DNA of 64,000 nucleotides from Methylobacter marinus A45 (GTDB lineage Bacteria > Pseudomonadota > Gammaproteobacteria > Methylococcales > Methylomonadaceae), in the NCBI RefSeq assembly GCF_000383855.1, contig NZ_KB912877.1, forward strand, positions 3,392,282-3,456,281, in the 5' to 3' direction. Below the pieces are notes generated by a model that was not told where the DNA came from, made no database searches, and worked only from the letters and a program-made list of their open reading frames with translations. Made by a program: the position numbers and the translations under genes. Below, piece by piece: positions 25,476-35,729 of this stretch (the stretch's first letter is position 1; each line of letters starts with the position of its first letter).

Positions 25476-26527
25476 CAGATGACTCCACGTTTGATCTGAT
25501 CGAATTCGATCGCTTCAAAGAGTGCCTGAAAATTGCCTTCGCCAAAGCCTTCGTTGCCTTTTCTCTGGATGATTTCAAAGAAAATCGGTCCGATCACGGT
25601 GTTGGTGAAAATCTGCAGCAACAGGCCGACGTCCCGCCCCGGTGCGCCATCGATCAGTATGTGGTCGCGGCGCAGTCGCTCCAGATCTTCCGCATGACCG
25701 GGCACGCGCTGATTGACGGCATCATAGTAGGTATCGGGCACATCCATAAAGACGATGCCGTTGGCGCGCAATTGCTCCACGGTGGCATAGATGTCATGGG
25801 TATGCAGGGCGATATGTTGAATGCCTTCGCCATGATAGGCGTCGAGGTATTCCTGAATCTGGGATTTGGGGTCGGTCGGTTCATTGATCGGGATGCGTAT
25901 TTTGCCGCAAGGACTGACCATGGCCCGCGATTTTAAGCCAGTGGCTTTGCCGTGAATGTCAAAATAACGGATTTCGCGAAAATTGAACAGGCGCCGGTAA
26001 AACTCGGCCCACTTGTCCATGCCGCCATGGTAAACATTATGGGTCAGATGGTCGATGTCGGTCAGTCCGAGACCTGCGGGCTTTAAATTCACATTATCGA
26101 TCGGCACGAAATCGACATCATAAATGGAATGGTCGCCGTAACGGTCGATCAGGTAGATCAGGCTGCGGCCAATGCCCCGAATAGCCGGAATATTGAGTTC
26201 CATGGGCCCGATATCGTTACGCTGGGGTTCAGCGCCGAGGCTAAGCACTCTATCGAAGCATTCGGCGGCATTTTTAACGCGGATACCAAACGCACAAATG
26301 GAGGGGCCGTGCACCTTGGCAAAGGCCTGGGCAAAACTGCTGGGTTCATGATTGATAATGAAATTGATATTACCCTGGCGGTATAGCACGACATCCTTGG
26401 AACGATGCCGGGCGACTGCCGTAAAGCCCATGCGGATAAACAGGTTTTCCAACTCCCGGGTATCCGGCGCCGTGTATTCGACAAATTCAAAGCCATCTGT
26501 GCCGACTGGATTTGATGGATTATTCAT
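25475..26527 (-). CDS. hpd: 4-Hydroxyphenylpyruvate dioxygenase
   Basis: 350 residues, two vicinal-oxygen-chelate domains. Converts 4-hydroxyphenylpyruvate to homogentisate with oxygen and Fe(II). The predicted iron ligands are His160 (DIDHLTHNVY), His238 (GIQHIALHT) and Glu318 (GPIFFEIIQRKGNEGFGEGNF); the last motif is diagnostic. It is the first gene of the operon hpd-hmgA-fah-maiA; its promoter should lie in the 224-bp gap shared with the divergent gene at 26752. Confidence 0.96.
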   Translation of the reverse strand: MNNPSNPVGTDGFEFVEYTAPDTRELENLFIRMGFTAVARHRSKDVVLYRQGNINFIINHEPSSFAQAFAKVHGPSICAFGIRVKNAAECFDRVLSLGAEPQRNDIGPMELNIPAIRGIGRSLIYLIDRYGDHSIYDVDFVPIDNVNLKPAGLGLTDIDHLTHNVYHGGMDKWAEFYRRLFNFREIRYFDIHGKATGLKSRAMVSPCGKIRIPINEPTDPKSQIQEYLDAYHGEGIQHIALHTHDIYATVEQLRANGIVFMDVPDTYYDAVNQRVPGHAEDLERLRRDHILIDGAPGRDVGLLLQIFTNTVIGPIFFEIIQRKGNEGFGEGNFQALFEAIEFDQIKRGVI

Positions 26528-26751
26528 CGTATTGCCTTCTTCTTAAGCTATAACCCATAAGATCAACTTGGAAGGCATTAGTTTCAAAACGCTCGCGGCG
26601 GGTCTTTCGGCAAAGCCTCCGGTCTCGCCTGGCCGAAGGCCAGGACGAACGACTGGACCTTGGCTTGATGGCGGTGCCTGCTCGTGAGTTGGGCACTATC
26701 TGGCCGAATTTCAGTCTTAATTGAAAGTTATTTTGAATTTAGAGGCGCATC
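26528..26751. promoter_or_regulatory. Divergent promoter region, hpd / putative di-iron oxidase
   Basis: The only gap from which both the tyrosine operon and the divergent gene at 26752 can be transcribed. It contains a short hairpin (GCCTGGCC-gaa-GGCCAGGA, near 26628-26645). I could not define -10/-35 boxes or an operator. Confidence 0.4.
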
Positions 26752-27663
26752 ATGAGAGACGATCTCTATAAATCATTGAAAAGCCTTGCACAACAACATC
26801 ATATCGAAGGATTAAGTCTACCTTCCCTGACGGCTCTTAACGCACATCAAGACGGATATACCATCGATAAGGCCCGGCAGTTTCTGCAGTTTCAGCGTCG
26901 CATCGACAGGGAACTGCTCGAGCATCGAGTGATAACCTGTAATCCTTATGCGCTATGGTTTGAACAAGGCAACCAGAACCTGAACCAGATTAAAGCTTTT
27001 ATCATTCAGTTCTCCGTATTTTCCAACCAGTTCCTGATCGCCCAGCTTAATAAAATGATCCATGCCGACACCCTGGAAACCATGCGGGCATCAAAAGAAA
27101 TCCTGGCTAATGAATTGGGCGTCAGCTTCAAGCCTCCGGGAAAAAAAATCGATGCCCATGGCCTGGGTTCCACCGAAGGCAGCGTGGAGGGCAGCATATT
27201 TCATTTCTCCGCCGGCCATTTTGAATGGCTGTATACCATCGCTAAAAAATTGGGCCTGGATTTTGCCGACATAGGCCAACCCAAACATGGGACCGAATCC
27301 ACGCTGTTTTTTTGTGATGAATTGATCCGATTGTACGGTGGCGAAAATTACCAGATTTCCCAGGCGGCCAGTTACGCGGTGGAAAACTGGGCCGCGGCCG
27401 GATTCTGGGGGCAGTTGATCGAAGGCTTCAGGCGCTTCAATGAGCGTACCGGCCTTAAGCTGCCATTGGGGTTTTTTATCTGGCACGATAAGCTGGAGGC
27501 GCAGCACGCTTCGCATACGCAGGAAGAGCTTGAAGAGCTTTATTTTACCCGGCAACTGGATGAAGATCAGTTCATTCATTATGGATGTGAAATGCTGGAT
27601 GGCGTTGCGGCCTTTTGGGATGGTCTGGATGAGCAGCGCCGTGAACTGGCGGCTGTTCACTGA
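26752..27663 (+). CDS. Putative haem-oxygenase-like di-iron oxidase
   Basis: 303 residues, all helical by composition. A run of potential metal ligands fits the haem-oxygenase-like di-iron oxidase (HDO) pattern: Glu146 and His156 (GSVEGSIFHFSAGH), Glu211 (YAVENWAAAGFW), then His245, Glu249 and His252 in HDKLEAQH; His255 is nearby. HDOs include CADD (makes p-aminobenzoate using a tyrosine side chain), UndA, SznF and BesC. The C-terminal HxxxE/DxxH helix is the most telling mark. It is divergent from hpd, so a link to tyrosine or an aromatic product is attractive but inferred. The ATG at 26752 follows GAGGCGC. No cofactor or substrate can be read from the sequence. Confidence 0.65.
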   Translation: MRDDLYKSLKSLAQQHHIEGLSLPSLTALNAHQDGYTIDKARQFLQFQRRIDRELLEHRVITCNPYALWFEQGNQNLNQIKAFIIQFSVFSNQFLIAQLNKMIHADTLETMRASKEILANELGVSFKPPGKKIDAHGLGSTEGSVEGSIFHFSAGHFEWLYTIAKKLGLDFADIGQPKHGTESTLFFCDELIRLYGGENYQISQAASYAVENWAAAGFWGQLIEGFRRFNERTGLKLPLGFFIWHDKLEAQHASHTQEELEELYFTRQLDEDQFIHYGCEMLDGVAAFWDGLDEQRRELAAVH

Positions 27664-27979
27664 AGTGGACACAATTCGAGGTATAGCAGCTCCGCCAGCG
27701 CGACGGTTATTTTGAATACATAGGGTTGAATTGGCTTGTGTCCCGGAGGGGGCGGGCGCTGCCTGTTAGTATCGGCACCACTCTGGCGTTTGTCTTGGGT
27801 CGAATATCCTGAAAGGCACAAGTACCCATAGGGCATAAATGATTCGGCCCTGCTGATTTATCCACTGACGTCCGGCAAGTCGCGATGTAGGCATCGCTCC
27901 CACGGGGATGGCCTTGATATTTTTCGCCGAACCTTTAGGCGCCTGAGCCAATTGTCTGCACATTAGCGATTAAGACGGC
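27664..27979. other. Gap with repeat fragments between convergent genes
   Basis: 316 bp without a gene. An inverted fragment of the TTGTAGGTGCGAATTC family is at about 27801-27840, and a single arm of the GTGGGAGCGA palindrome is at 27879-27903. No terminator with a T-run was seen for either flanking gene. Confidence 0.7.
27801..27903. repeat. Fragments of two dispersed repeat families
   Basis: 27801-27840 reads, inverted, as the ATTTATGCCCTATGGGTACT segment found at 30520 and 37497. 27879-27903 is one arm only (GTCGCGATGTAGGCATCGCT...) of the palindrome family at 7188, 22655 and 39307; the partner arm is missing here. Confidence 0.75.
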
Positions 27980-29935
<1,956 letters not shown>

Positions 29936-29952
29936 ATTGCCCTCCTTATTAC

Positions 29953-30183
29953 TCAATGTTCACGAGCGACAAAACCGTACTTACGCATTTCCTGTATGAC
30001 AAACTGGTTAAACTGCTTTTTTTCTATGTTATCGGTTACTTTATCCATGCTCCATAAGGAGGCGGCTTCGACGCCGTACTCGGCTAAAAGCCTGACATAC
30101 TCTTGGGCTATACTCCGAATTTTATAATTTTGAAAATCCACAACCACAACAGATTCCGCAGGTACAACGTTACCTTTGTTCAT
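29953..30183 (-). CDS. Small protein of unknown function upstream of acetoacetyl-CoA synthetase
   Basis: 76 residues from the ATG at 30183, with GGAGGTG ideally placed upstream. It is soluble and mixed alpha/beta in appearance (ESVVVVDFQNYKIRSIAQEY, then charged helices, ending KYGFVAREH). I do not recognise a family. The stop lies 18 bp before the synthetase start, so the two are one operon. A regulatory or scaffold role is possible but not shown. Confidence 0.7.
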   Translation of the reverse strand: MNKGNVVPAESVVVVDFQNYKIRSIAQEYVRLLAEYGVEAASLWSMDKVTDNIEKKQFNQFVIQEMRKYGFVAREH

Positions 30184-31361
30184 TTGACACCTCCAATATC
30201 TCCTGCCGATATTAATCCATGAAAGATTAATAGGTTCCAGAAGCGATAGGGCAGAGCATTTCTCCTGCCTTATAAAGAAAAATGTACAGCATTTCGATAT
30301 CACATTGCGCCATTTGTACCCGTAGGGATTTCGTCATTACATTTAGGCCTTAACCGTTTGAACCCTCCGGCTTAACTTCATGGCAGTGACCGATAGGGAC
30401 AAATGGGATCGATGTTTAGCCTCCAGCCATCCAATGAAGGCGACTGGAGGCGCTGCAGGTCATAACGGTCGCCTAGCACTCAGTCAATTTAAATGGCGGT
30501 TAAATTGCAGGTGCGAATTCATTTATGCCCTATGGGTACTTTTGCCCTTCATGGTATTCGCACTATTCGCATGCCATGAATACTCTGCAAATTTTACTCG
30601 TCAGAACAAGACTGACTAAGGAACACGCATTAAATAACTTCCTCAAGTGTGCGAATACCCTCAGGGGGCACAAGTGAATTCGCACCTACAATTCTCCAAT
30701 TTATTCCATGCTCATTGCTAAGTACTGGTTTTCACTGTTTTCCGAGAATGCAATGACAGGTTACGCCATCCATTTCCCCCATAACCAAAGCAAGCTTCCA
30801 GTGAAACGCACTCCCTGTGGAAACAACATCTTTCGCTTTCTTATAGAGCAGTTAATTAAGCGATAATTCCCAAATCTATAGTGGCAATACTTGGTTGAAT
30901 CGCATTAATGTAAGGTAATGATGAGTAAGGTATTTATCTTAATTTTTTAATAGGAGAGTGAAGTGCGCTTCATTTTGGAACTTTTGATCTGCTTGAGCAG
31001 GTTGATCGTTTAGCTCTATAAGTTGCTGTGGTTAGGCATCAATTGAATGTTATTGCCGCTTATTTTGGGCTCTAGAAAGTAGTATTAAAAATACAAGTTA
31101 TTGAAAATCAGATTATGAGATAACAATTAATAGCCTGATAAATTTATCGGAATAACTTGATTTATAAAGAGTCAATCGACTCAATGCGAAATAACAATTG
31201 AAAAACCGGAATTAAATTCGTGGCTTAGATTTATTAGGAGGATCATGACACTTAGGTTACTATCTTGTAGCGATATCTGAAATGCCTTAGAATCATTGAT
31301 ACTTAACGGTTCGATTTAATCACCCAATAATCTTCAATAAAGTTTAGAAATATTTTTCAAA
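30184..31361. other. Long gene-free stretch before the polysaccharide locus
   Basis: About 1.18 kb. It contains the composite repeat 30504-30692 and then roughly 650 bp of AT-rich DNA leading into the first polysaccharide gene, with many stops in all frames. Composition changes here from GC-rich to AT-rich. The promoter for the polysaccharide locus should be in the last few hundred bases; none could be assigned. Confidence 0.75.
30504..30692. repeat. TTGTAGGTGCGAATTC family, composite inverted element
   Basis: Begins ATTGCAGGTGCGAATTC (30504-30520) and ends, inverted, GAATTCGCACCTACAAT (30676-30692), making a 189-bp element with 17-bp ends. Its right part (30617-30692) is an inverted copy of 39075-39192, minus about 45 bp present there. 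Its left part matches 37481-37575. Confidence 0.8.
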
Positions 31362-32777
31362 GTGAACAGAGCTCAAAAGTTCGGCATAATTCGCCCTCAC
31401 ACTAATAAATTAATTACCTTGATCAGGTTGCTGGATGTTATCGTTATCGGATTGACGTTGTGGGCGATTCTTGAGCTCCATGCTATTGAATGGGATCGTA
31501 AGTATACCTGGTGGCTTCTGATTTCAGTTGTCTCCTTCGGAATTTTTGCAGAGTTCAATGAGCTATACCGGCACAGTCGAGGCCTATCCATTCAGGCTGA
31601 AATAAAACGTATTCTTATTTCATGGTTTTGGGTATTAATTGTAATAATTTGTGCCGATCAAGCTTATCCCCTGGTAGATCCTGTTTTTAGGCAGTATTTT
31701 TGGATGTGGATAGGAATGGTGCCTGTAGAGATAGTATCCTGGCACATTATTATCAGTACCGTTGCGGCTATCATAAGAAAAAATGGCAGAAATACCCGTC
31801 GCGTTGCGATTGTCGGGGCAACGCGATTAGGGGGCGAATTAAAAAGGATATTTATCGAAGATGAATCAATGGGGCTGCATTTTGTCGGCTTTTACGATGA
31901 CCGGCAGAAAATAGAGGACGGCAGGGGCGTCCTGGCTGAAAATAAATTGGAAGGAAACTTGCAGCAACTGATCAAAAATGCCAAGGAGGGCGCTATTGAT
32001 ATTGTTTATATTACACTTCCCTTACGAGCCGAGCATCGAATTAAGGATTTGATTGAACAGTTATCGGATTCAACTGTTTCGGTTTATTATGTGCCTGATT
32101 TATTTGTATTTGATCTGCTTAGATCCAGCCTGCATCATATAAAAGGCATACCTGTCATCAGTATACTTGATACCCCGTTCTATGGGGTTGACGGCATTAT
32201 AAAAAGAGTTTTCGATATACTGTTAAGTCTGATTATTTTAATAATCATTGCAATACCATTTGTAATCATCAGTATAAGTGTTAGAATGAGCTCGCCTGGC
32301 GCCGTGATCTTTAAACAAAGGCGATACGGCATCGGCGGCGAAAAAATAGTCGTCTGGAAATTCAGAACGATGACTGTTAGTGAAGATGGCGATAAGGTTA
32401 AACAAGCAAAAAAGAATGACCCCAGGGTAACGAAATTGGGTGCTTTTTTAAGACGTACATCATTGGATGAATTGCCTCAATTTATTAACGTATTACAGGG
32501 AAGAATGTCAATCGTTGGCCCCAGGCCTCATGCGGTAGCGCATAACGAATGGTATCGTGGACAAATAAAAGGTTACATGCTCAGGCATAAGGTAAAGCCG
32601 GGTATAACCGGATATGCGCAAATCAATGGATATCGAGGCGAAACGGATACCTTGGATAAAATGGAAGGAAGAATAGAATATGATCTGGCCTATATAAGAA
32701 ACTGGTCTCTATGGCTAGATATGAAGATCATATTTTTGACCATATTTAAAGGTTTTTTGGGAGCGAAGGCCTACTAG
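31362..32777 (+). CDS. Undecaprenyl-phosphate sugar phosphotransferase (WcaJ/EpsB type)
   Basis: 471 residues. It should start the polysaccharide repeat unit by moving a sugar-1-phosphate (often glucose) from a UDP-sugar to undecaprenyl phosphate on the inner membrane. There are about four N-terminal membrane helices, a CoA-binding-like Rossmann segment (RRVAIVGATRLGGELKRIF), one further membrane helix near residue 290, and the catalytic bac_transf domain (FKQRRYGIGGEKIVVWKFRTM, RRTSLDELPQFINVLQGRMSIVGPRP, VKPGITGYAQING). The GTG at 31362 has no clear ribosome site, so the start is uncertain, but no in-frame ATG is nearby. First gene of the locus. Confidence 0.93.
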   Translation: MNRAQKFGIIRPHTNKLITLIRLLDVIVIGLTLWAILELHAIEWDRKYTWWLLISVVSFGIFAEFNELYRHSRGLSIQAEIKRILISWFWVLIVIICADQAYPLVDPVFRQYFWMWIGMVPVEIVSWHIIISTVAAIIRKNGRNTRRVAIVGATRLGGELKRIFIEDESMGLHFVGFYDDRQKIEDGRGVLAENKLEGNLQQLIKNAKEGAIDIVYITLPLRAEHRIKDLIEQLSDSTVSVYYVPDLFVFDLLRSSLHHIKGIPVISILDTPFYGVDGIIKRVFDILLSLIILIIIAIPFVIISISVRMSSPGAVIFKQRRYGIGGEKIVVWKFRTMTVSEDGDKVKQAKKNDPRVTKLGAFLRRTSLDELPQFINVLQGRMSIVGPRPHAVAHNEWYRGQIKGYMLRHKVKPGITGYAQINGYRGETDTLDKMEGRIEYDLAYIRNWSLWLDMKIIFLTIFKGFLGAKAY

Positions 32778-33140
32778 CGAATTTGAATATTGTACTTTAG
32801 TACAATATTCAAATAGAAAAAAACAATTATAATCGCAACTGTGCTGGATTTTTAACGTTCAGGAAGAACAAAGTTAATGAAGTTATACCATTTTATAAGG
32901 GGCGGATTGTAGGGGGTAAAGGGTTTGCTGATTTTTGTGCAAACTTATCAAAAATTCCTTCAGCCTAGGTATTTTGGCTATTTGGTTTTTCCCAAATAAT
33001 ATGAAAGTTCTAAATATTAATGTGGCATAAAGTAGTGTTTCCGGCGTTTTGAAATTAACGGCTGGATGCCATTAATAAATATTAGGAGTGGTGGGTTGTA
33101 TGGTGCGTGACCAACCGGGTGGTTGGCATGTTTCACGGAT
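32778..33140. other. Gap ahead of the riboswitch, no gene
   Basis: Contains a perfect 34-bp palindrome right after the sugar transferase stop, AT-rich sequence, and an ACCAACC-ggg-TGGTTGG dyad at about 33112-33127 just before the riboswitch. The promoter for the riboswitch transcript should lie here. Confidence 0.6.
32781..32814 (+). terminator. Perfect palindrome, probable 3' hairpin of the sugar transferase mRNA
   Basis: ATTTGAATATTGTACT-tt-AGTACAATATTCAAAT, 16-base perfect arms, three bases after the stop codon. It lacks a T-run, so it may be an mRNA-stabilising hairpin or a protein site, not a classical terminator. Confidence 0.45.
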
Positions 33141-33227
33141 GATTAAGGCCAAACCTGTTGTGAAGCAGGGGCGGAAAACCGCGAGTCTTGAGAAATGGTT
33201 TTATCAAGATAGTCGGGTTGCAAATTA
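33141..33227 (+). promoter_or_regulatory. Probable cyclic di-GMP-I (GEMM) riboswitch
   Basis: The segment reads GGCCAAACC, a stem with GTGA tetraloop (CTGTT-GTGA-AGCAG), GGGGCGGAAAACCGCGAG, TCTTGA-loop-TCAAGA, then TAGTCGGGTTGC. This follows the GEMM-I layout: AAACC, GNRA-capped stem, G-rich joint with AAA, second hairpin, AGATAGcCGGGTTGC close. Some core positions differ from the consensus (GGCCAAACC for GGCAAACC; GGAAAACC for GCAAAGCC). A CAAATTAT...ATAATTTG hairpin follows at 33221-33244 and could be the expression platform before the start codon at 33260. It would place the sorted surface protein under cyclic di-GMP control. Confidence 0.7.
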
Positions 33228-33259
33228 TGATAATTTATAATTTGTTGCAGGTTTTTGTC

Positions 33260-33784
33260 ATGAAAAAAATTTTTTTTAGTTTTGTATTATTGTCCGTACT
33301 TTCTTTTGGTGCAAACGCGGCTACTTTAACACTAACAGAAGCAGATCCCGATTTGACTGATCAGGCTAATATGGCGGTTAATTTTGGTGGCACCGGTCAA
33401 TTGGTTTCCGGTTCTGGCCAAATTTCGGGCTCGGTCGATCATATTTGGGGTATTGAATCTAATCCAGGAGCTTCATACGTTTCGTCTTTCTCAATTACAA
33501 CGCCACAAAGCACTGCATTTATAGATGGGGTTAATCTTTATGCGGACAGTTCTTTAACTACATTACTAGTAGCGGCGACTCAGGTTGGTCCTGAGTGGAA
33601 ATTTAGTTATTTGTTGGCAGCAAATACTCAGTATTTCATAAATGTACTAGCTCATGGAACTGGTAGCTATACTCTTAATGTTCAAACACCAATTCCAGCT
33701 GCCGTTTGGTTATTCGGCTCAGCTTTGATGGGATTGGTCGGCTTTTCACGTCGTAAAGGCAATTCAGCACAATCTGTTGCATAA
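33260..33784 (+). CDS. VPLPA/PEP-CTERM sorted surface protein
   Basis: 174 residues from the ATG at 33260 (MKKIFFSFVLLSVLSFGANA signal peptide). The mature part is Ser/Thr/Gly-rich with no enzymatic motif. The C-terminus is a sorting signal: TPIPAAVWLFGSALMGLVGF followed by SRRKGN, that is a VPLPA-type motif, a membrane helix and a basic stop. Such proteins are cut and anchored or released by an exosortase; the likely one is at 60113. The frame opens earlier (33188) but inside the riboswitch. It ends 24 bp before a strong terminator, so it is its own transcription unit. Confidence 0.9.
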   Translation: MKKIFFSFVLLSVLSFGANAATLTLTEADPDLTDQANMAVNFGGTGQLVSGSGQISGSVDHIWGIESNPGASYVSSFSITTPQSTAFIDGVNLYADSSLTTLLVAATQVGPEWKFSYLLAANTQYFINVLAHGTGSYTLNVQTPIPAAVWLFGSALMGLVGFSRRKGNSAQSVA

Positions 33785-33808
33785 GGAAATTAATTTTTCC
33801 GTTATACT

Positions 33809-33832
33809 AAAGGGGCGTTCTGCCCCTTTTTT
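33809..33832 (+). terminator. Rho-independent terminator
   Basis: AAAGGGGC-gttct-GCCCC followed by six T. Ends the VPLPA-CTERM gene transcript. Confidence 0.9.
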
Positions 33833-33860
33833 AATTTTTATAAAACAGAAATAAAAAATT

Positions 33861-34412
33861 ATGTCGTTTCTTATCAGAATTGTTTTGCTGTCAACGATTT
33901 TTTTTATTCAAACTGCCCGCGCTGACTCTTATCAATATACGGTTAACCCTGGTGATATTCTCGATATTTCGGTTTGGAATGAGGAAGCCCTGCAACAGGA
34001 ATTGCGTGTATTACCCGATGGCAGCATCAGTTTCCCTCTAGCTGGAAATTTCCAGGTTGCCGGTAAATCGATAGATCAGATAGAGGCTATTCTGAAAGAA
34101 AGACTCGCAGAGTATATTGCCGATCCGGTGGTTAATATTTCGGTCAAATCGGTTGAAGGCAATGCTATTTATGTGATCGGCCAAGTGAAAAAACCCGGCC
34201 AGTTCGTTATGTATCAACCGATGGATGTTATGCAGATGTTGAGTCTTGCCGGCGGTTTGACAGCATTCGCAAAAGCCAATGATATTGTCATTCTGCGTCG
34301 TAACGGCGACAAATCCGAATCCATCGAGTTTGAGTACAGCGATGCGGAAGACGGCGATAAACTGGAAAATAACCACTTGCTGCAGAGTGGAGATGTCATT
34401 GTAGTGCCTTGA
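33861..34412 (+). CDS. Polysaccharide export protein (Wza-like, exosortase-system type)
   Basis: 183 residues with a signal peptide ending ARA. The Poly_export domain (YTVNPGDILDISVWNEEALQ, VLPDGSISFPLAGNFQVAG) is followed by a SLBB domain (AIYVIGQVKKPGQFVMYQP, LSLAGGLTAFAKANDIVILRR) and ends LLQSGDVIVVP. It forms an outer-membrane or periplasmic export channel. It lacks the lipobox and the extra C-terminal barrel helix of full-length Wza, as is usual for the short form in PEP-CTERM loci. Confidence 0.92.
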   Translation: MSFLIRIVLLSTIFFIQTARADSYQYTVNPGDILDISVWNEEALQQELRVLPDGSISFPLAGNFQVAGKSIDQIEAILKERLAEYIADPVVNISVKSVEGNAIYVIGQVKKPGQFVMYQPMDVMQMLSLAGGLTAFAKANDIVILRRNGDKSESIEFEYSDAEDGDKLENNHLLQSGDVIVVP

Positions 34413-34452
34413 TCGCGCTTTATAAACTAAGCAATAAGCGTAGATTGAGCAC

Positions 34453-35721
34453 ATGAAAACAATCTTCAGTAAGCAAGAGTCTTATGCAAGCCGCGCGAGG
34501 ATAGCATTCATTATTGGTGCATTCGCTTTTTGTTCAGGTATCGATGCCGCTGAATGGGGGGTAAATGCCACTATAAATCAGGCGTTATCCTATAACGACA
34601 ATGTCAGAATGTCTCAAAATCCGCAAGGCTCGGTTATTTACGACTTAACGCCTACCATTAATTTTACGCGTAAAACCGAAGTGTGGGATATAGTGGGCAT
34701 GGCCAGTTATGGCCTCCAGCATTATACTGAGATAGAACAGTTCAATAACAACCCGCAGCATTACGGATTGATCACCGCTTATAGGACCGAGCGTAGTAAT
34801 CTGGGATTAAGTGCAAATTACTCTATTGCACCCAGCCAGAATTTCGCGGAACAGGACACAGGTAATTTTTCATCCAATGCGGATCGTAAAAACCTGTCAG
34901 TCACGCCAAGCTATTCTTATAGATTTACGGAGTTGGATAGTCTGATCGGTTCAGCCTCCTATTCAAAATCAACCTATTCCAACGGCGGTTCTAATAATGG
35001 AGCCGACTTTAATAATTTTAATGATAACGAAAATAAGTCGGTCAATATAGGTTGGCAGCGGCAGTGGAGTGAATTGTTTATGCAGTCCATTTCCGTATTT
35101 TATACAAATTATGAATCGACAGGGCAGGTAAACTCGAACAGCGACAGTTACGGGATAAATCTCTCATCGTCATATCAATTTTCTGAAAAATGGCAATTCA
35201 GCGGTACTATTGGCGGGCGAATCACTGACACAAGCACAGAGACAGTGATTATCCCCGGTCTGTTGACGGCAATCGAGCAAAATACCACAGAAGGGTTTTT
35301 AGCGGACGTCGGTGTTCACTATAAAGGAGAAAGGCTGTCATCAAATTTCGGCGTAAGCCGGTCGCTAGTGCCTTCCGGTCAGGGACAGTTAACTGAACAA
35401 ACACGGGTCAGTCTGGACTTGTCGTATCAGATAACCGAACGGCTTTCGAGCGGGGTGGCGGCCAGCTATCAGGAAACGGATTCAGCCAGCGGCGATGATG
35501 ACAGCTTAGGAATAAGCCGCACTAATACGCGGATTTCACCTCATGTGGACTGGAAATTAACGCAGGATTGGTTGATGTCGGCATCCTATGCCTACAGAAA
35601 GCAGGATAGCGGGAATTCCGCAGCAATAACTGGTTCAAGGGGTGCCACAGGAAACGGAGATTCAAATATATTTATGTTATCCATTAATTACAATTGGCCC
35701 GGTTTAAGTATTTCAAGATAG
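34453..35721 (+). CDS. Outer-membrane beta-barrel protein of the polysaccharide locus
   Basis: 422 residues, with a hydrophobic export segment near residues 17-30 (ARIAFIIGAFAFCSGIDA) and then repeated amphipathic strands rich in aromatic residues, such as WDIVGMASYGLQHYTEIEQF and DWLMSASYAYRKQDSG. It matches the general look of the outer-membrane proteins that sit between the export protein and the chain-length protein in exosortase loci; a porin-like role in polymer exit is likely. No enzyme motif is seen. It is 40 bp after the export gene and 8 bp before the next. Confidence 0.82.
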   Translation: MKTIFSKQESYASRARIAFIIGAFAFCSGIDAAEWGVNATINQALSYNDNVRMSQNPQGSVIYDLTPTINFTRKTEVWDIVGMASYGLQHYTEIEQFNNNPQHYGLITAYRTERSNLGLSANYSIAPSQNFAEQDTGNFSSNADRKNLSVTPSYSYRFTELDSLIGSASYSKSTYSNGGSNNGADFNNFNDNENKSVNIGWQRQWSELFMQSISVFYTNYESTGQVNSNSDSYGINLSSSYQFSEKWQFSGTIGGRITDTSTETVIIPGLLTAIEQNTTEGFLADVGVHYKGERLSSNFGVSRSLVPSGQGQLTEQTRVSLDLSYQITERLSSGVAASYQETDSASGDDDSLGISRTNTRISPHVDWKLTQDWLMSASYAYRKQDSGNSAAITGSRGATGNGDSNIFMLSINYNWPGLSISR

Positions 35722-35729
35722 AGACTGCA

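Noticed and set aside
29936-29956. TTG at 29956 as start of acetoacetyl-CoA synthetase
   Set aside because: It lacks an upstream ribosome site, whereas the TTG at 29935 has AAGGAGGG at ideal spacing.
30380-30619. 79-codon plus frame before the polysaccharide locus
   Set aside because: Its second half translates a dispersed repeat (FIYALWVLLPF peptide also arises from other copies).
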